Assembly (NCBI RefSeq): GCF_019468465.1
Contig: NZ_CP080519.1
Location: 9,045,001-9,109,000 of the forward strand
Reading direction: 5' to 3'
DNA from: Amycolatopsis sp. DSM 110486
GTDB taxonomy: Bacteria > Actinomycetota > Actinomycetes > Mycobacteriales > Pseudonocardiaceae
Length of the DNA stretch: 64,000 bases
In this document: positions 25,206-34,032 of the stretch, in pieces
How the letters are laid out: each line of letters opens with the position of its first letter
Numbering within the stretch: position 1 is the stretch's first letter
Translations under genes and position numbers: made by a program
The notes under the pieces: model-generated
The model's input: only the letters and a program-made list of their open reading frames with translations
Database searches by the model: none
What the model was told of the DNA's origin: nothing

Positions 25206-26783
25206 TCAGCCGGTCACGGAACCGGGCGCCGGGGTGTCCGGCTGGTGTTCGGGGCTCGTGTGCGCGGCCGCCCAGTGCCGCCGGCGGACCCACAGCAGGA
25301 CCCCGCCGACGAGCACGATCAATGCGGTGATGAGCACGGCACCCCACTGGAAGTACCAGTGGTCGTCGCCGTAGACCTCGGCCCGCGGCCAGATCAGGTT
25401 GATCGTCATGCCGGCGCCGTAGAGCACCGCGACGAAGTTCACGAGCGTGCCCCAGCGGCCGAGCTTGAAGTACGGGCCGTGCTCGGGGCGCGGCCACTGC
25501 CCGCGCAGGCGGCGCACCAGCATCGGGCCGGTGACCATCAGGTAGGGGATGTAGAACAGGATGATCGCCGTCGAGGTGAGCACGAAGAACGCGCGCTGGT
25601 TGCCGAGGTTGATCAGCAGCACCACGACCGTGAGCCCGCCGGTGATCAACGCCGGCAGCACCGGCGTCTTCGAGCGCGGCGACACCTTCGCCAGCGCCTT
25701 GCTGAACGGCAGCCGCCCGTCGCGGGCCATCGCGAAGGTCATGCGGATCGCGGCGGTCTGCACGGCCAGGCAGCACACCGTGATCGCGATGGCCGAGCAG
25801 ATCAGGAACGCGTCGCCGAGACCGGTGCCGAGCGTGCTCTTGAGCAGGTACGGCATGCCGGACGTGGAGAGCTCCTCGGCGTTCAGGTCGCCGACGGCCA
25901 TCATTCCGACGAGCATCATCAGCCCGCCCACGATGAACGCGGCCGTGATCGCGCGGATGATCGCTCGTGGCGCGTGCTTGCGCGGCTGCGTGGTCTCCTC
26001 CGCGAGCGAGCCCGCGGTGTCGAAGCCGTAGAACACATACGCGCTCATCAGCGACGCGACCAGGAACGCCCCGAGGTACCCGAGCGACTGGCCGTCGCCG
26101 GTGCCGTGGGTGTCGAACACCAGCCCTGGGCCGCGTTTGATGTGCACAGCCAGCGCGATGATCAGCAGGACGCTAGCGCCGAGCTCCACGGCCACGCCGA
26201 AGTTGTTGATCTTCGCCATGAGCTTCACGCCGATGATGTTCACGATCGTCGCGAACACCACGAGCACGAGCGCGAGGATGATCGCGTTCTGCGCGCCACC
26301 GGGGGTGGAGGTGAGGCCGGCGTCGGAGTCGCTGCCGACGATCTGGAACGCCGTGGAGACCTGCGGCAGGATGATCTGGTAGGCCACCGCGACGGCCGCG
26401 GCCGTCACGATCGCGCCGATGATCATGATCCAGCCCGCGAGCCACGATGTCGCCGGTTTCGCGATCTGCTTGGCCCACTGGTACACCGAACCGGCGAGCG
26501 GGAACTGCCCGGCCAGCTCGGCGAAGCACAGCGCCACGGCCAGCTGGCCGATGAACACGAGCGGCCAGGTCCAGATGAAGGCTGGGCCGCCCGAGCCGAA
26601 GCCGAAGAAGAACAGCTGGAACACGCCGGTCATGATCGAGATGTAGCTGAACCCGGCGGCGAAGCTGGAGAAGGAGCCGAGTGAGCGCTCGAGTTCCTGG
26701 CGGTACCCGAACTTGGCGAGCTCGGAGCTGTCGGAGTGGTCCCCGGCGGACCCCCCGCCCGCCGGCTTGGATCGTGTGGTCAT
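25206..26783 (-). CDS. APC-superfamily permease, probable choline or amine uptake
   Basis: A 525-residue amino acid/polyamine/choline (APC) permease with about twelve transmembrane helices. The conserved first helix region reads [31 protein letters not shown]. The GABA/choline-permease motif [26 protein letters not shown] follows helix 6. It lies between betA (14 bases) and betB (55 bases) in one operon, so uptake of choline, ethanolamine or a related amine is the best guess. The N-terminal 20 residues are soluble and Ser/Gly-rich. Confidence 0.87.
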   Translation of the reverse strand: MTTRSKPAGGGSAGDHSDSSELAKFGYRQELERSLGSFSSFAAGFSYISIMTGVFQLFFFGFGSGGPAFIWTWPLVFIGQLAVALCFAELAGQFPLAGSVYQWAKQIAKPATSWLAGWIMIIGAIVTAAAVAVAYQIILPQVSTAFQIVGSDSDAGLTSTPGGAQNAIILALVLVVFATIVNIIGVKLMAKINNFGVAVELGASVLLIIALAVHIKRGPGLVFDTHGTGDGQSLGYLGAFLVASLMSAYVFYGFDTAGSLAEETTQPRKHAPRAIIRAITAAFIVGGLMMLVGMMAVGDLNAEELSTSGMPYLLKSTLGTGLGDAFLICSAIAITVCCLAVQTAAIRMTFAMARDGRLPFSKALAKVSPRSKTPVLPALITGGLTVVVLLINLGNQRAFFVLTSTAIILFYIPYLMVTGPMLVRRLRGQWPRPEHGPYFKLGRWGTLVNFVAVLYGAGMTINLIWPRAEVYGDDHWYFQWGAVLITALIVLVGGVLLWVRRRHWAAAHTSPEHQPDTPAPGSVTG

Positions 26784-26838
26784 GGTTCGTCGTCCTCAAA
26801 GGTGGTGGGGCGGGGGATCAAGGGGGTGGGCGAGCGGA

Positions 26839-28305
26839 TCAGCCTTTGAACCAGCGCTGCGGTACGGGGTCGATGTTGTGGTAGACGTGCTTGGTCTCGC
26901 GGTACTCCGCCAGCCCCGAGGGGCCGAGCTCACGGCCGATGCCCGACCGGCCGAACCCGCCCCACTCCGCCTGCGGCAGGTAGGGGTGGTAGTCGTTGAT
27001 CCACACGGTGCCGTGGCGCAGCGCCCCGGCCACGCGCTGCGCCCGCCCCGCGTCGGAAGTCCACACGGCACCGGCGAGCCCGTAGTCGGTGTCGTTGGCG
27101 AGCGTGATGGCCTCGGCCTCGTCGGTGAACCGCTCCACGGTGACCACCGGCCCGAAGACCTCCTCCCGCACCACGGCCATGTCGCGGGTGCAGCCGGAGA
27201 ACACGGTGGGGCGCAAGAAGAACCCCCGCTGCAACGCGGGATCGTCGGGCCGGGCGCCGCCCGCGCGCAGCTTCGCACCCGCCTTGACGGCGCCGGCGAT
27301 GTAGCCCTCGATCTTCGCGCGGTGCTGTTCGGACACGAGCGGGCCCGCTTCGCTGGCGGGGTCGAGCCCGTCGCCGATGCGGATCCGGTCGGCCCGCGCG
27401 GCGAGCTCGGCGACGAAGCGGTCGTGCACGCCGTCCTGCACGATCAGCCGCGCGCCCGCCGAGCAGACCTGTCCGGAGTGGACGAACGCGGCGGCCAGCG
27501 CGTAGTCCAGCGCGGTCTCGAAATCGGCGTCGTCGAACACCACGTTGGGGTTCTTGCCGCCCAGTTCGAGGGCCACGCGCCGGACGCCGCGCGCGGCCGC
27601 GGCCATGATCTTCTCGCCCGTGGCGAGCCCGCCGGTGAAGGACACGAGGTCGACGCCGGCGTGCTCCACCAGGGTCGCGCCGACCGCACCCGGGCCGAGC
27701 AGCAGGTTCACCACCCCGGGCGGCACGCCCACTTCTTCGGTGAGCGCGACGAGCCGGATCGTGGACAGCGGCGTGACCTCGCTCGGTTTGAGCACGGTGG
27801 TGTTCCCCGCAGCCAGCGCCGGGGCGAGCTTCCACGACATCTGCAGCAGCGGGTAGTTCCACGGTGCGATAAGCGCGCAGACACCCACCGGTTCGTGCGT
27901 GATCCGGCTGATCGCGCGCGGGTCGCCGGTGTCCACCACCCGCCCGGCGTCGTGCGCGGCCAGGGCGGCGTAGTAGCGGAAGACCGCGGTGACGTCGTCG
28001 ATGTCGATGCGGCCCTCGGCCAGCGTCTTGCCGGTGTCGAGCGTTTCGGTGCGGGCCAGGTCCTCGCGGTCGCGCTGCAGTAGAGCGGCGATGCGGGTGA
28101 GCAGGTCCGCGCGGTCGGCCGCGGTCGTTCTTCGCCAGGGCCCGGCGTCGAACGCCCGGCGGGCCGCGGTCACGGCGGCGCCGACCTCGGCGGTACCCGC
28201 CACGGCCACGGTGGCCAGCACTTCGCCGTTGGCGGGGTTGAGCACTTCCGAGCACGCCTCGTCGGCGGCTTCGGTCCAGATTCCGTCGATGTGGAGGTCC
28301 TTCAT
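26839..28305 (-). CDS. betB: Betaine aldehyde dehydrogenase (aldehyde dehydrogenase family)
   Basis: A 488-residue NAD(P)-dependent aldehyde dehydrogenase. The catalytic Glu lies in RVALELGGKNPNVVFDDAD and the catalytic Cys in SGQVCSAGARLIV. The cofactor turn is SFTGGLATGEKIM and the C-terminal EVFGPVVTVERF is intact. In this operon it should oxidise betaine aldehyde to glycine betaine. ATG 28305 follows GGGAAGG; the upstream extension to 28407 crosses the operator region and is rejected. It is transcribed divergently from the TetR gene. Confidence 0.9.
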   Translation of the reverse strand: MKDLHIDGIWTEAADEACSEVLNPANGEVLATVAVAGTAEVGAAVTAARRAFDAGPWRRTTAADRADLLTRIAALLQRDREDLARTETLDTGKTLAEGRIDIDDVTAVFRYYAALAAHDAGRVVDTGDPRAISRITHEPVGVCALIAPWNYPLLQMSWKLAPALAAGNTTVLKPSEVTPLSTIRLVALTEEVGVPPGVVNLLLGPGAVGATLVEHAGVDLVSFTGGLATGEKIMAAAARGVRRVALELGGKNPNVVFDDADFETALDYALAAAFVHSGQVCSAGARLIVQDGVHDRFVAELAARADRIRIGDGLDPASEAGPLVSEQHRAKIEGYIAGAVKAGAKLRAGGARPDDPALQRGFFLRPTVFSGCTRDMAVVREEVFGPVVTVERFTDEAEAITLANDTDYGLAGAVWTSDAGRAQRVAGALRHGTVWINDYHPYLPQAEWGGFGRSGIGRELGPSGLAEYRETKHVYHNIDPVPQRWFKG

Positions 28306-28370
28306 CAGGCCTTCCCAAGCAGCTCGCAGAGCCTTTTGCCACGCTGGGTGTGACGCGCGGCACTTCGAGT

Positions 28371-28399
28371 GCGTACATTTGTACGCTAGGCGTGTACAC
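28371..28399. promoter_or_regulatory. Twin operator in the betB/TetR divergent promoter
   Basis: GCGTACATTTGTACGC (28371-28386) is a perfect inverted repeat with 6-base arms. Five bases on, GTGTACAC (28392-28399) is a second palindrome sharing the GTAC core. Both lie between the divergent starts at 28305 and 28503, where a BetI-like TetR repressor would act. Confidence 0.6.
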
Positions 28400-28502
28400 A
28401 TGTCCACAACGAGTTCTCGGCGCCGACACCGGGCGTTCGCGCGAGGCCGTGCGACGATCAGCGGTGCCCGACGAGACCGGTGAGTGAAGGAGCTTGGCGG
28501 CG

Positions 28503-29084
28503 ATGACGACGCGTGACACCGCCGGGGGCAGGAAGCTGCGCGGCCCCAACGACCCCGAGCGGCGGGCCCGGATCGCGAAGGCGGCGATCGAGGTCGTGGC
28601 CGAACGCGGCATCGACGGGCTGACCCATCGCGCGGTCGCGGCGGCGGCCGGGGTGCCGCTCGGTTCCACGACCTACCACTTCGCGACGCTCGACGACCTG
28701 CTCGAGGTGGCGCTGCACGAGGCCGCCGCGAGCAACGTGCGCGAGCTTCAGGAGTGGGAGCAGGCGCTCGACCCGGAGGCCGATTTCGCCGCGGCGCTGG
28801 CCGATCTGGTGATGGGCTACATCCACGAGCTCTACCCGCACACGGTCGTCGAGTACGACCTCTACGTCGCCGCCCTGCACCGGCCGCGGCTGCGGCCGGC
28901 GAGCGCCGCGTGGGACGACGCCCTGATCAAGTTGTTCTCCACTCGCACCGACCCGCTCACCGGCCGGCTGCTCGCCGGGCTGTTCTGCGGCCTGCTCATG
29001 CAGGCGGCACTGGCCGACCCACCGCCGACCCGGCCGGAGATCGAAGCGCTCTTCCGGCGCGCCATCGAGGGCCCCGCGGCCTGA
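28503..29084 (+). CDS. TetR-family regulator (BetI-like)
   Basis: A 193-residue TetR repressor. The helix-turn-helix is at residues about 20-65 (RARIAKAAIEVVAERGIDGLTHRAVAAAAGVPLGSTTYHFATLDDLLEVAL). The ligand domain contains a hydrophobic C-terminal pair of helices. ATG 28503 is placed 10 bases from AAGGAG; the TTG at 28494 is too close to that box. Divergence from betB and the twin palindrome between them point to choline- or betaine-aldehyde-responsive repression of the bet operon. This is inference from BetI biology. Confidence 0.88.
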   Translation: MTTRDTAGGRKLRGPNDPERRARIAKAAIEVVAERGIDGLTHRAVAAAAGVPLGSTTYHFATLDDLLEVALHEAAASNVRELQEWEQALDPEADFAAALADLVMGYIHELYPHTVVEYDLYVAALHRPRLRPASAAWDDALIKLFSTRTDPLTGRLLAGLFCGLLMQAALADPPPTRPEIEALFRRAIEGPAA

Positions 29085-29173
29085 CGGGCTTTCGTTGGGG
29101 TAAAGCCGAAACCGCTTCCGTGCACCAGGTTCGCGGCGGCGTCCGGTAATCGGGTGACGCGAAAATCCCGTCC

Positions 29174-29203
29174 TTGACAGCGCCGGTCGAGCGCCCGCAT
29201 TGT
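29174..29203 (+). promoter_or_regulatory. Promoter of the Rieske oxygenase gene
   Basis: TTGACA at 29174-29179, an 18-base spacer and CATTGT at 29198-29203 form a near-consensus sigma-70-type promoter. It would give a leader of about 135 bases before the chosen start. Confidence 0.5.
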
Positions 29204-29208
29204 GTTCC

Positions 29209-29262
29209 GGAGAGAGCAACCCGGCGCGTCCTGCGCAACATCAACGCCGGTGGTGCCTCTCC
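29209..29262 (+). ncRNA. Structured 5' leader of the oxygenase gene (class unknown)
   Basis: GGAGAG (29209-29214) pairs with CTCTCC (29257-29262), and CCGGCG (29221-29226) with CGCCGG (29245-29250). This gives two stacked stems separated by a 6/6 internal loop and closed by an 18-base loop. It starts a few bases after the predicted transcription start. It lacks the motifs of the glycine riboswitch, and no known class is assigned. Confidence 0.35.
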
Positions 29263-29347
29263 CGTGACTTCTGCCGTTTTCGCGCCCGGCACCTCCCGCA
29301 TCGAGCCGGCCCGCACCGACCGTCCCGCCCCGAGAGGAGCACCGCCG

Positions 29348-30469
29348 GTGACCACCACCGACCTCCCGCAGAGCCTCCTGCCGACGCTGTCCGGCCGCCA
29401 TTACACCGACCCGGAGATCTTCGCCCGTGAGCAGGAGCGGATCTTCGAGACGGACTGGTTCTGCGCCGTGCGCACCGCGGACCTGCCGACCGCGGGGACG
29501 TTCGAGACCGTGCAGATCGGCCACGAGAGCGTGCTCGTCGCCCGCGGCCGCGACGGGAAGGTGAACGCGTTCCTCAACGTGTGCCGCCACCGCGGCGCGC
29601 GCCTGTGTACCGATGCGCGAGGGCAGGTGAAGCGGGCGTTCCAGTGCATGTACCACGCGTGGACCTACGGCCTCGACGGCAAGCTCATCGCCGCGCCGAA
29701 CCTCACCGGCATGCCCGACGTCGACCGCACCGAGTTCGGGCTCACGAAGCTGGCCGTGCGCGAGTGGCTCGGCTACGCGTGGGTGTGCCTGGCCGAGGAA
29801 CCGCCGTCGTTCGAGGCCACGGTGATGGCCGACGTCTCGGACCGGCTCGGCGGGCCGGGGGAGATCGAGGCGTACGGGCTCGACGGGCTCGCGCTCGGCC
29901 GGCGCATCGAGTACGACGTGAAGGCCAACTGGAAGCAGATCATCGAGAACTTCATGGAGTGCTACCACTGCGCGACGATCCACCCGGAGCTCACCGAGGT
30001 GCTGCCGGAGTTCGCCGACGGCTACGCCGCGCAGTACTACGTGGGCCACGGCGCGGAGTTCGGCGAACAGATCGCCGGGTTCACCGTGGACGGCAGCGCC
30101 GGCGTCACGCGGCTGCCGGGTGTGGGGGAGCACCAGGACCGCCGCTACTACGCGATCACCATCCGGCCGCAGGTGTTCGTGAACCTCGTGCCGGACCACG
30201 TGATCCTGCACCGGATGTTCCCGCTCGCCCCGGATCGCACGCTCGTGGTGTGCGACTGGCTCTACCTGCCCGAGGTGGTGGAGTCCGGGGCGGACCTCGA
30301 CCGCTCGGTGGAGCTGTTCCACCGCGTGAACCTGCAGGACTTCGAGGCGTGCGAACGGTGCCAGCTCGCGATGGACTCGCGTTCCTACGCCCGCGGCGGG
30401 GTGCTGGTGCCGAGCGAGCACCACATCGGCGCGTTCCACGAGTGGGTCCGCGCGCGGACCGAAGGTTAG
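29348..30469 (+). CDS. Rieske non-heme iron oxygenase, glycine-betaine monooxygenase type (GbcA-like)
   Basis: A 373-residue ring-hydroxylating-oxygenase alpha subunit. The Rieske ligands are CRHRGARLC and CMYHAWTYG. The bridging Asp/Glu and iron-binding His pair appear in ENFMECYHCATIHPEL. The C-terminal catalytic domain is complete and there is no beta-subunit gene. Proteins of this shape next to sarcosine and dimethylglycine oxidases demethylate glycine betaine to dimethylglycine plus formaldehyde. GTG 29348, with GAGGAG upstream, gives the family-like MTTTDLPQSLLPTLSGRHY start; an in-frame TTG at 29174 coincides with the -35 box. No dedicated GbcB-type reductase is adjacent. Confidence 0.85.
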   Translation: MTTTDLPQSLLPTLSGRHYTDPEIFAREQERIFETDWFCAVRTADLPTAGTFETVQIGHESVLVARGRDGKVNAFLNVCRHRGARLCTDARGQVKRAFQCMYHAWTYGLDGKLIAAPNLTGMPDVDRTEFGLTKLAVREWLGYAWVCLAEEPPSFEATVMADVSDRLGGPGEIEAYGLDGLALGRRIEYDVKANWKQIIENFMECYHCATIHPELTEVLPEFADGYAAQYYVGHGAEFGEQIAGFTVDGSAGVTRLPGVGEHQDRRYYAITIRPQVFVNLVPDHVILHRMFPLAPDRTLVVCDWLYLPEVVESGADLDRSVELFHRVNLQDFEACERCQLAMDSRSYARGGVLVPSEHHIGAFHEWVRARTEG

Positions 30470-31128
30470 ATCAGCGCGCGGATCGCCTGTTCGAACCCGG
30501 TCACGTGGTCGAGTGTGAGGTCGGCGGCCTTCTTCGCGTCGCCCTCGATGATCGCCGTGAGCAGCGGCAGGTGCTCGTTCACGTGGCCGGCCATGCCGCG
30601 CAGGCGCGGCAGGAACACACACCAGATGCGGGTGGCGAGGTTGTCGTAGTGGATCAGGGTGTCCTCGAGGAACGGGTTGTGCACGCAGCCGTAGATCGCG
30701 CGGTGCAGTTCGAGGTCGGTGCGCAGCAGTTCGGTGTTGTCGGCCGGGTTCGCCGTGTCGAGCTGCTCGCGCAGCACCGTGAGGCCGGCGCGGTCGGCGT
30801 CCGACGCGCGCTCGGCCGCGGCTGCCGTCGCCATCGGCTCCAGGGTGCGGCGCACCTCAGAGATGTGCGCGAGGTCGGAGATGTTCACGTCGGTGGCGAA
30901 CGTGCCGCGGCGTGGGTAGGCGACCACGAGGTGCTCGGTCTCGAGGCGTTTGAGCGCCTCGCGCACGGGCGTGCGACCCATGCCGAGCGTGCTGCCGAGC
31001 CAGTCTTCGTTGATCGGGTCGCCCGGTTTGATGTCGAGCATGACGAGGCGGTCGCGGATGAACAGGTAGGCCTGTTCCGCGAGTGACGGGCCGCTGACCG
31101 GGATCGGGCTGTTGACCTGGGTGCTCAC
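30466..31128 (-). CDS. GntR-family regulator (FadR/FCD subfamily) of the sarcosine operon
   Basis: A 220-residue GntR repressor. The winged helix is at about residues 15-80 (EQAYLFIRDRLVMLDIKPGDPINEDWLGSTLGMGRTPVREALKRLETE), followed by an FCD domain with DLELHRAIYGCVHNPF. It is divergent from glyA, with a TGATATATCA palindrome between them. It converges on the oxygenase gene with a 4-base overlap of stop codons. It very likely represses the glyA-sox operon and itself. Its inducer would be betaine, dimethylglycine, sarcosine or glycine; this is inference. Confidence 0.88.
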   Translation of the reverse strand: MSTQVNSPIPVSGPSLAEQAYLFIRDRLVMLDIKPGDPINEDWLGSTLGMGRTPVREALKRLETEHLVVAYPRRGTFATDVNISDLAHISEVRRTLEPMATAAAAERASDADRAGLTVLREQLDTANPADNTELLRTDLELHRAIYGCVHNPFLEDTLIHYDNLATRIWCVFLPRLRGMAGHVNEHLPLLTAIIEGDAKKAADLTLDHVTGFEQAIRALI

Positions 31129-31151
31129 CCCGCCTACCCTACATCGAAGAT

Positions 31152-31161
31152 TGATATATCA
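31152..31161. promoter_or_regulatory. GntR-type operator between the regulator and glyA
   Basis: TGATATATCA is a perfect 10-base palindrome and the only run of AT in an otherwise GC-rich 80-base divergent gap. It lies 24 bases before the regulator start and 48 before glyA. Confidence 0.6.
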
Positions 31162-31208
31162 GAAGTCGACCAGCCAGTTCTGAGTCCAGCGAACGGAAGC
31201 AGGCAGGA

Positions 31209-32516
31209 ATGACCTCGACGATCGGGGAAGCGGGCGCCGTGCTCGGCCGCTCCCTGCAGGACTTCGACCCGGACGTGGCCGCCGCGATCGGCGCCGAGCT
31301 GGGCCGCCAGCAGTCGACGCTGGAGATGATCGCCAGCGAGAACTTCGCGCCCACGGCGGTGCTGCAGGCGCAGGGCTCGGTGCTCACCAACAAGTACGCC
31401 GAGGGCTACCCCGGCCGGCGCTACTACGGCGGGTGCGAGCACGTGGACGTGCTGGAGAACCTGGCGCGCGAGCGCGTCAAGGAGCTCTTCGGCGCCCGCT
31501 TCGCGAACGTGCAGCCGCATTCGGGCGCGCAGGCCAACGCCGCCGCCATGGCCGCGCTGCTCAAGCCCGGCGACCGCATCCTCGGCCTCGCGCTCGCGCA
31601 CGGCGGGCACCTCACGCACGGCATGCGGATCAACTTCTCCGGCCTGCTCTATGAAGTCTCGGTCTACGAGGTGTCCGAAAAGGACTTCCGCGTGGACCTG
31701 GCCGAGGTCGCGCGGCTCGCGCGGGAGCACCGGCCGAAGCTGATCATCGCCGGCTGGTCGGCCTACCCGCGGCAGCTGGACTTCGCGCGGTTCCGCGAGA
31801 TCGCCGACGAGGTGGGCGCGTACCTGATGGTCGACATGGCGCACTTCGCCGGCCTCGTGGCCGCCGGGCTGCACCCGTCGCCGGTGCCTCACGCGCACGT
31901 CACGACCACGACCACGCACAAGACCCTCGGCGGCCCGCGCGGCGGCGTCGTGCTGACGAACGACCCGGAGCTGGCGAAGAAGGTGAACTCCGCGGTATTC
32001 CCCGGCCAGCAGGGCGGCCCGTTGGAGCACGTGATCGCGGCGAAGGCGGTGGCGTTCAAGATGGCCGCCGAACCGGAGTTCGCCGAACGCCAGCTGCGGA
32101 CGTTGCGCGGCGCGAAGCTGCTCGCCGACCGGCTGCTGGCCGAGGACACCACGGCGGCCGGCATCTCCGTGCTGACCGGCGGCACCGACGTGCACCTGGT
32201 GCTGGCCGACCTGCGCGACTCCGTGTTGGACGGAAAGCAGGCCGAGGACGGCCTGCATTCGGTGGGGATCACGGTGAACCGCAACGCGGTGCCGTTCGAC
32301 CCGCGGCCGCCGATGGTCACCTCGGGCATTCGCATCGGCACCCCGGCGCTGGCGACTCGCGGCTTCGGTGACGACGAGTTCCGGGAGGTCGCGGACATCG
32401 TGGCCACAGCGTTGCTGCCTGGTTTCGACGAAACCGTCGCCGAGAAGCTGCGCGCCCGCGTGGCTGCGCTCACCGCGAGGTTCCCGCTGTACCCGGACTT
32501 GGAGGCCCCGCAGTGA
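31209..32516 (+). CDS. glyA: Serine hydroxymethyltransferase
   Basis: A 435-residue PLP enzyme converting glycine plus 5,10-methylene-THF to serine plus THF. Family blocks are [60 protein letters not shown] and the PLP lysine in [15 protein letters not shown] (near residue 238). [14 protein letters not shown] elements are at the end. First gene of the sarcosine-catabolism operon; here it most likely consumes both products of sarcosine oxidase, glycine and methylene-THF. Its stop overlaps the start of soxB. A second, housekeeping glyA probably exists elsewhere. Confidence 0.95.
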   Translation: MTSTIGEAGAVLGRSLQDFDPDVAAAIGAELGRQQSTLEMIASENFAPTAVLQAQGSVLTNKYAEGYPGRRYYGGCEHVDVLENLARERVKELFGARFANVQPHSGAQANAAAMAALLKPGDRILGLALAHGGHLTHGMRINFSGLLYEVSVYEVSEKDFRVDLAEVARLAREHRPKLIIAGWSAYPRQLDFARFREIADEVGAYLMVDMAHFAGLVAAGLHPSPVPHAHVTTTTTHKTLGGPRGGVVLTNDPELAKKVNSAVFPGQQGGPLEHVIAAKAVAFKMAAEPEFAERQLRTLRGAKLLADRLLAEDTTAAGISVLTGGTDVHLVLADLRDSVLDGKQAEDGLHSVGITVNRNAVPFDPRPPMVTSGIRIGTPALATRGFGDDEFREVADIVATALLPGFDETVAEKLRARVAALTARFPLYPDLEAPQ

Positions 32517-33745
32517 ACCCGACGGCCCCCGGCGCCGACCTGCCCGAACACCCGGACTTCCTCTGGGACAACCCGGAGCCGAAGCGGTCCTACGACGTCG
32601 TCGTGGTCGGCGGCGGGGGCCACGGCCTCGCGACCGCCTACTACCTCGCGAAGGTCCACGGCATCACCAACGTCGCCGTGCTGGAGAAAGGCTGGCTCGC
32701 GGGCGGCAACATGGCCCGCAACACCACCATCATCCGGTCCAACTACCTCTGGGACGAGAGCTCCGGCATCTACGAGCACTCGCTGAAGCTGTGGGAAGGC
32801 CTGGAGGAGGACCTCGGCTACCCGATCCTGTTCAGCCAGCGCGGCGTGCTCAATCTCGCGCACAGCCTGCAGGACGTGCGGGACAGCGTTCGCCGCGTCG
32901 AGGCCAACAAGCTCAACGGCATCGACGCCGAGTGGGTCGACGCGGCCGGGGTCAGGGAGATCTGCCCGATCGTCAACACCTTGCCCGACGTGCGGTACCC
33001 GGTGCTGGGCGCCACCTACCAGCCGCGCGCGGGGATCGCGAAGCACGACTACGTGGCGTGGGGTTTCGCCCGCGCGGCCGCCGCGCTGGGCGTCGACCTC
33101 ATCCAGGACTGCGAGGTCACGGGCATCGAGAGCACAGCCGGCCGCGTGACCGCGGTCAACACGACGCGGGGCCGGATCGGGGCCGGCAAGGTCGCGTTGT
33201 GCGCCGCCGGGCACTCGTCGGTGGTCGCGAAGATGGCGGGGTTCGACCTGCCGCTGGTGTCGCACCCGTTGCAGGCGCTCGTGTCGGAGCTGCTCGAACC
33301 GGTGCACCCGACCGTGGTCATGTCGAACGCCGTGCACGTGTACGTGTCCCAGGCGCACAAGGGCGAGCTCGTGATGGGCGCCGGTATCGACTCCTACGCG
33401 GGCTACGGCCAGCGCGGCGCGTTCCACATCATCGAGGACCAGATGGCCGCCGCGCTGGAGCTGTTCCCGGTGTTCGCGCGGGCGCACCTACTGCGCACGT
33501 GGGCCGGGATCGTGGACGTCACGCCCGACGCGTCGCCGATCGTCGGCCTCACGCCCGTGGAGAACCTCTACGTCAACTGCGGCTGGGGCACCGGCGGGTT
33601 CAAAGCCACGCCCGGCGTCGGCGACTGCTTCGCCCACACCGTGGCGAAGGGCAAGCCGCACCCGTACGCCGAGCCGTTCACCCTCGACCGGTTCACCACC
33701 GGCGCCCTCGTCGACGAGCACGGCGCCGCAGCCGTCGCCCACTAG
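32513..33745 (+). CDS. soxB: Sarcosine oxidase subunit beta
   Basis: A 410-residue flavoprotein subunit of heterotetrameric sarcosine oxidase, the site of sarcosine oxidation. The FAD-binding fold is [18 protein letters not shown]. The [15 protein letters not shown] segment holds the His (near 178) that covalently carries FMN in characterised enzymes. The C-terminus has TPDASPIVG and [14 protein letters not shown], both characteristic of SoxB. It overlaps glyA by four bases, and soxD starts eight bases after its stop. Confidence 0.95.
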   Translation: MNPTAPGADLPEHPDFLWDNPEPKRSYDVVVVGGGGHGLATAYYLAKVHGITNVAVLEKGWLAGGNMARNTTIIRSNYLWDESSGIYEHSLKLWEGLEEDLGYPILFSQRGVLNLAHSLQDVRDSVRRVEANKLNGIDAEWVDAAGVREICPIVNTLPDVRYPVLGATYQPRAGIAKHDYVAWGFARAAAALGVDLIQDCEVTGIESTAGRVTAVNTTRGRIGAGKVALCAAGHSSVVAKMAGFDLPLVSHPLQALVSELLEPVHPTVVMSNAVHVYVSQAHKGELVMGAGIDSYAGYGQRGAFHIIEDQMAAALELFPVFARAHLLRTWAGIVDVTPDASPIVGLTPVENLYVNCGWGTGGFKATPGVGDCFAHTVAKGKPHPYAEPFTLDRFTTGALVDEHGAAAVAH

Positions 33746-33753
33746 GAGCTCCC

Positions 33754-34032
33754 GTGCAACTCATCCCGTGCCCGTGGTGCGGTCCCCGCGAGGAGACCGA
33801 GTTCCACTACGGCGGCCAAGCGCACGTCGCCTACCCGCAGGACCCGGCCGCACTGTCCGACGAGGACTGGGCAAAGTTCGTGTTCTTCCGCGCCAACCCC
33901 AGCGGCCCGCTGCCCGAGCGGTGGACCCACAGCGCGGGCTGCCGCCGGTGGTTCAACGCCGTGCGCGACACCCGCACCCACGACCTCCTGGCGGTCTACC
34001 GCCTCGACGAGCCCAGGCCGGTGATCCCGTGA
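33754..34032 (+). CDS. soxD: Sarcosine oxidase subunit delta
   Basis: A 92-residue zinc-binding subunit. It opens MQLIPCPWCGPREETEFHYGGQAHVAYP, with the CPWCG zinc pair. Further zinc ligands lie in THSAGCRRWFNAVRDT. The GTG start at 33754 has AGGAG upstream. Its stop overlaps the start of soxA (GTGA). The subunit is structural and stabilises the alpha chain. Confidence 0.94.
   Translation: MQLIPCPWCGPREETEFHYGGQAHVAYPQDPAALSDEDWAKFVFFRANPSGPLPERWTHSAGCRRWFNAVRDTRTHDLLAVYRLDEPRPVIP

Noticed and set aside
29209..29290. Canonical glycine riboswitch
   Set aside because: The closing GAGAG/CTCTC stem is there, but the conserved CGCCGAAGG-GCAA and CTCAGGC blocks and the third stem are missing, so the class cannot be claimed.
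29174..29347. N-terminal extension of the Rieske oxygenase from the TTG at 29174
   Set aside because: That codon coincides with the -35 box. The extra 58 residues are unlike the family, and a GAGGAG box marks the GTG at 29348.
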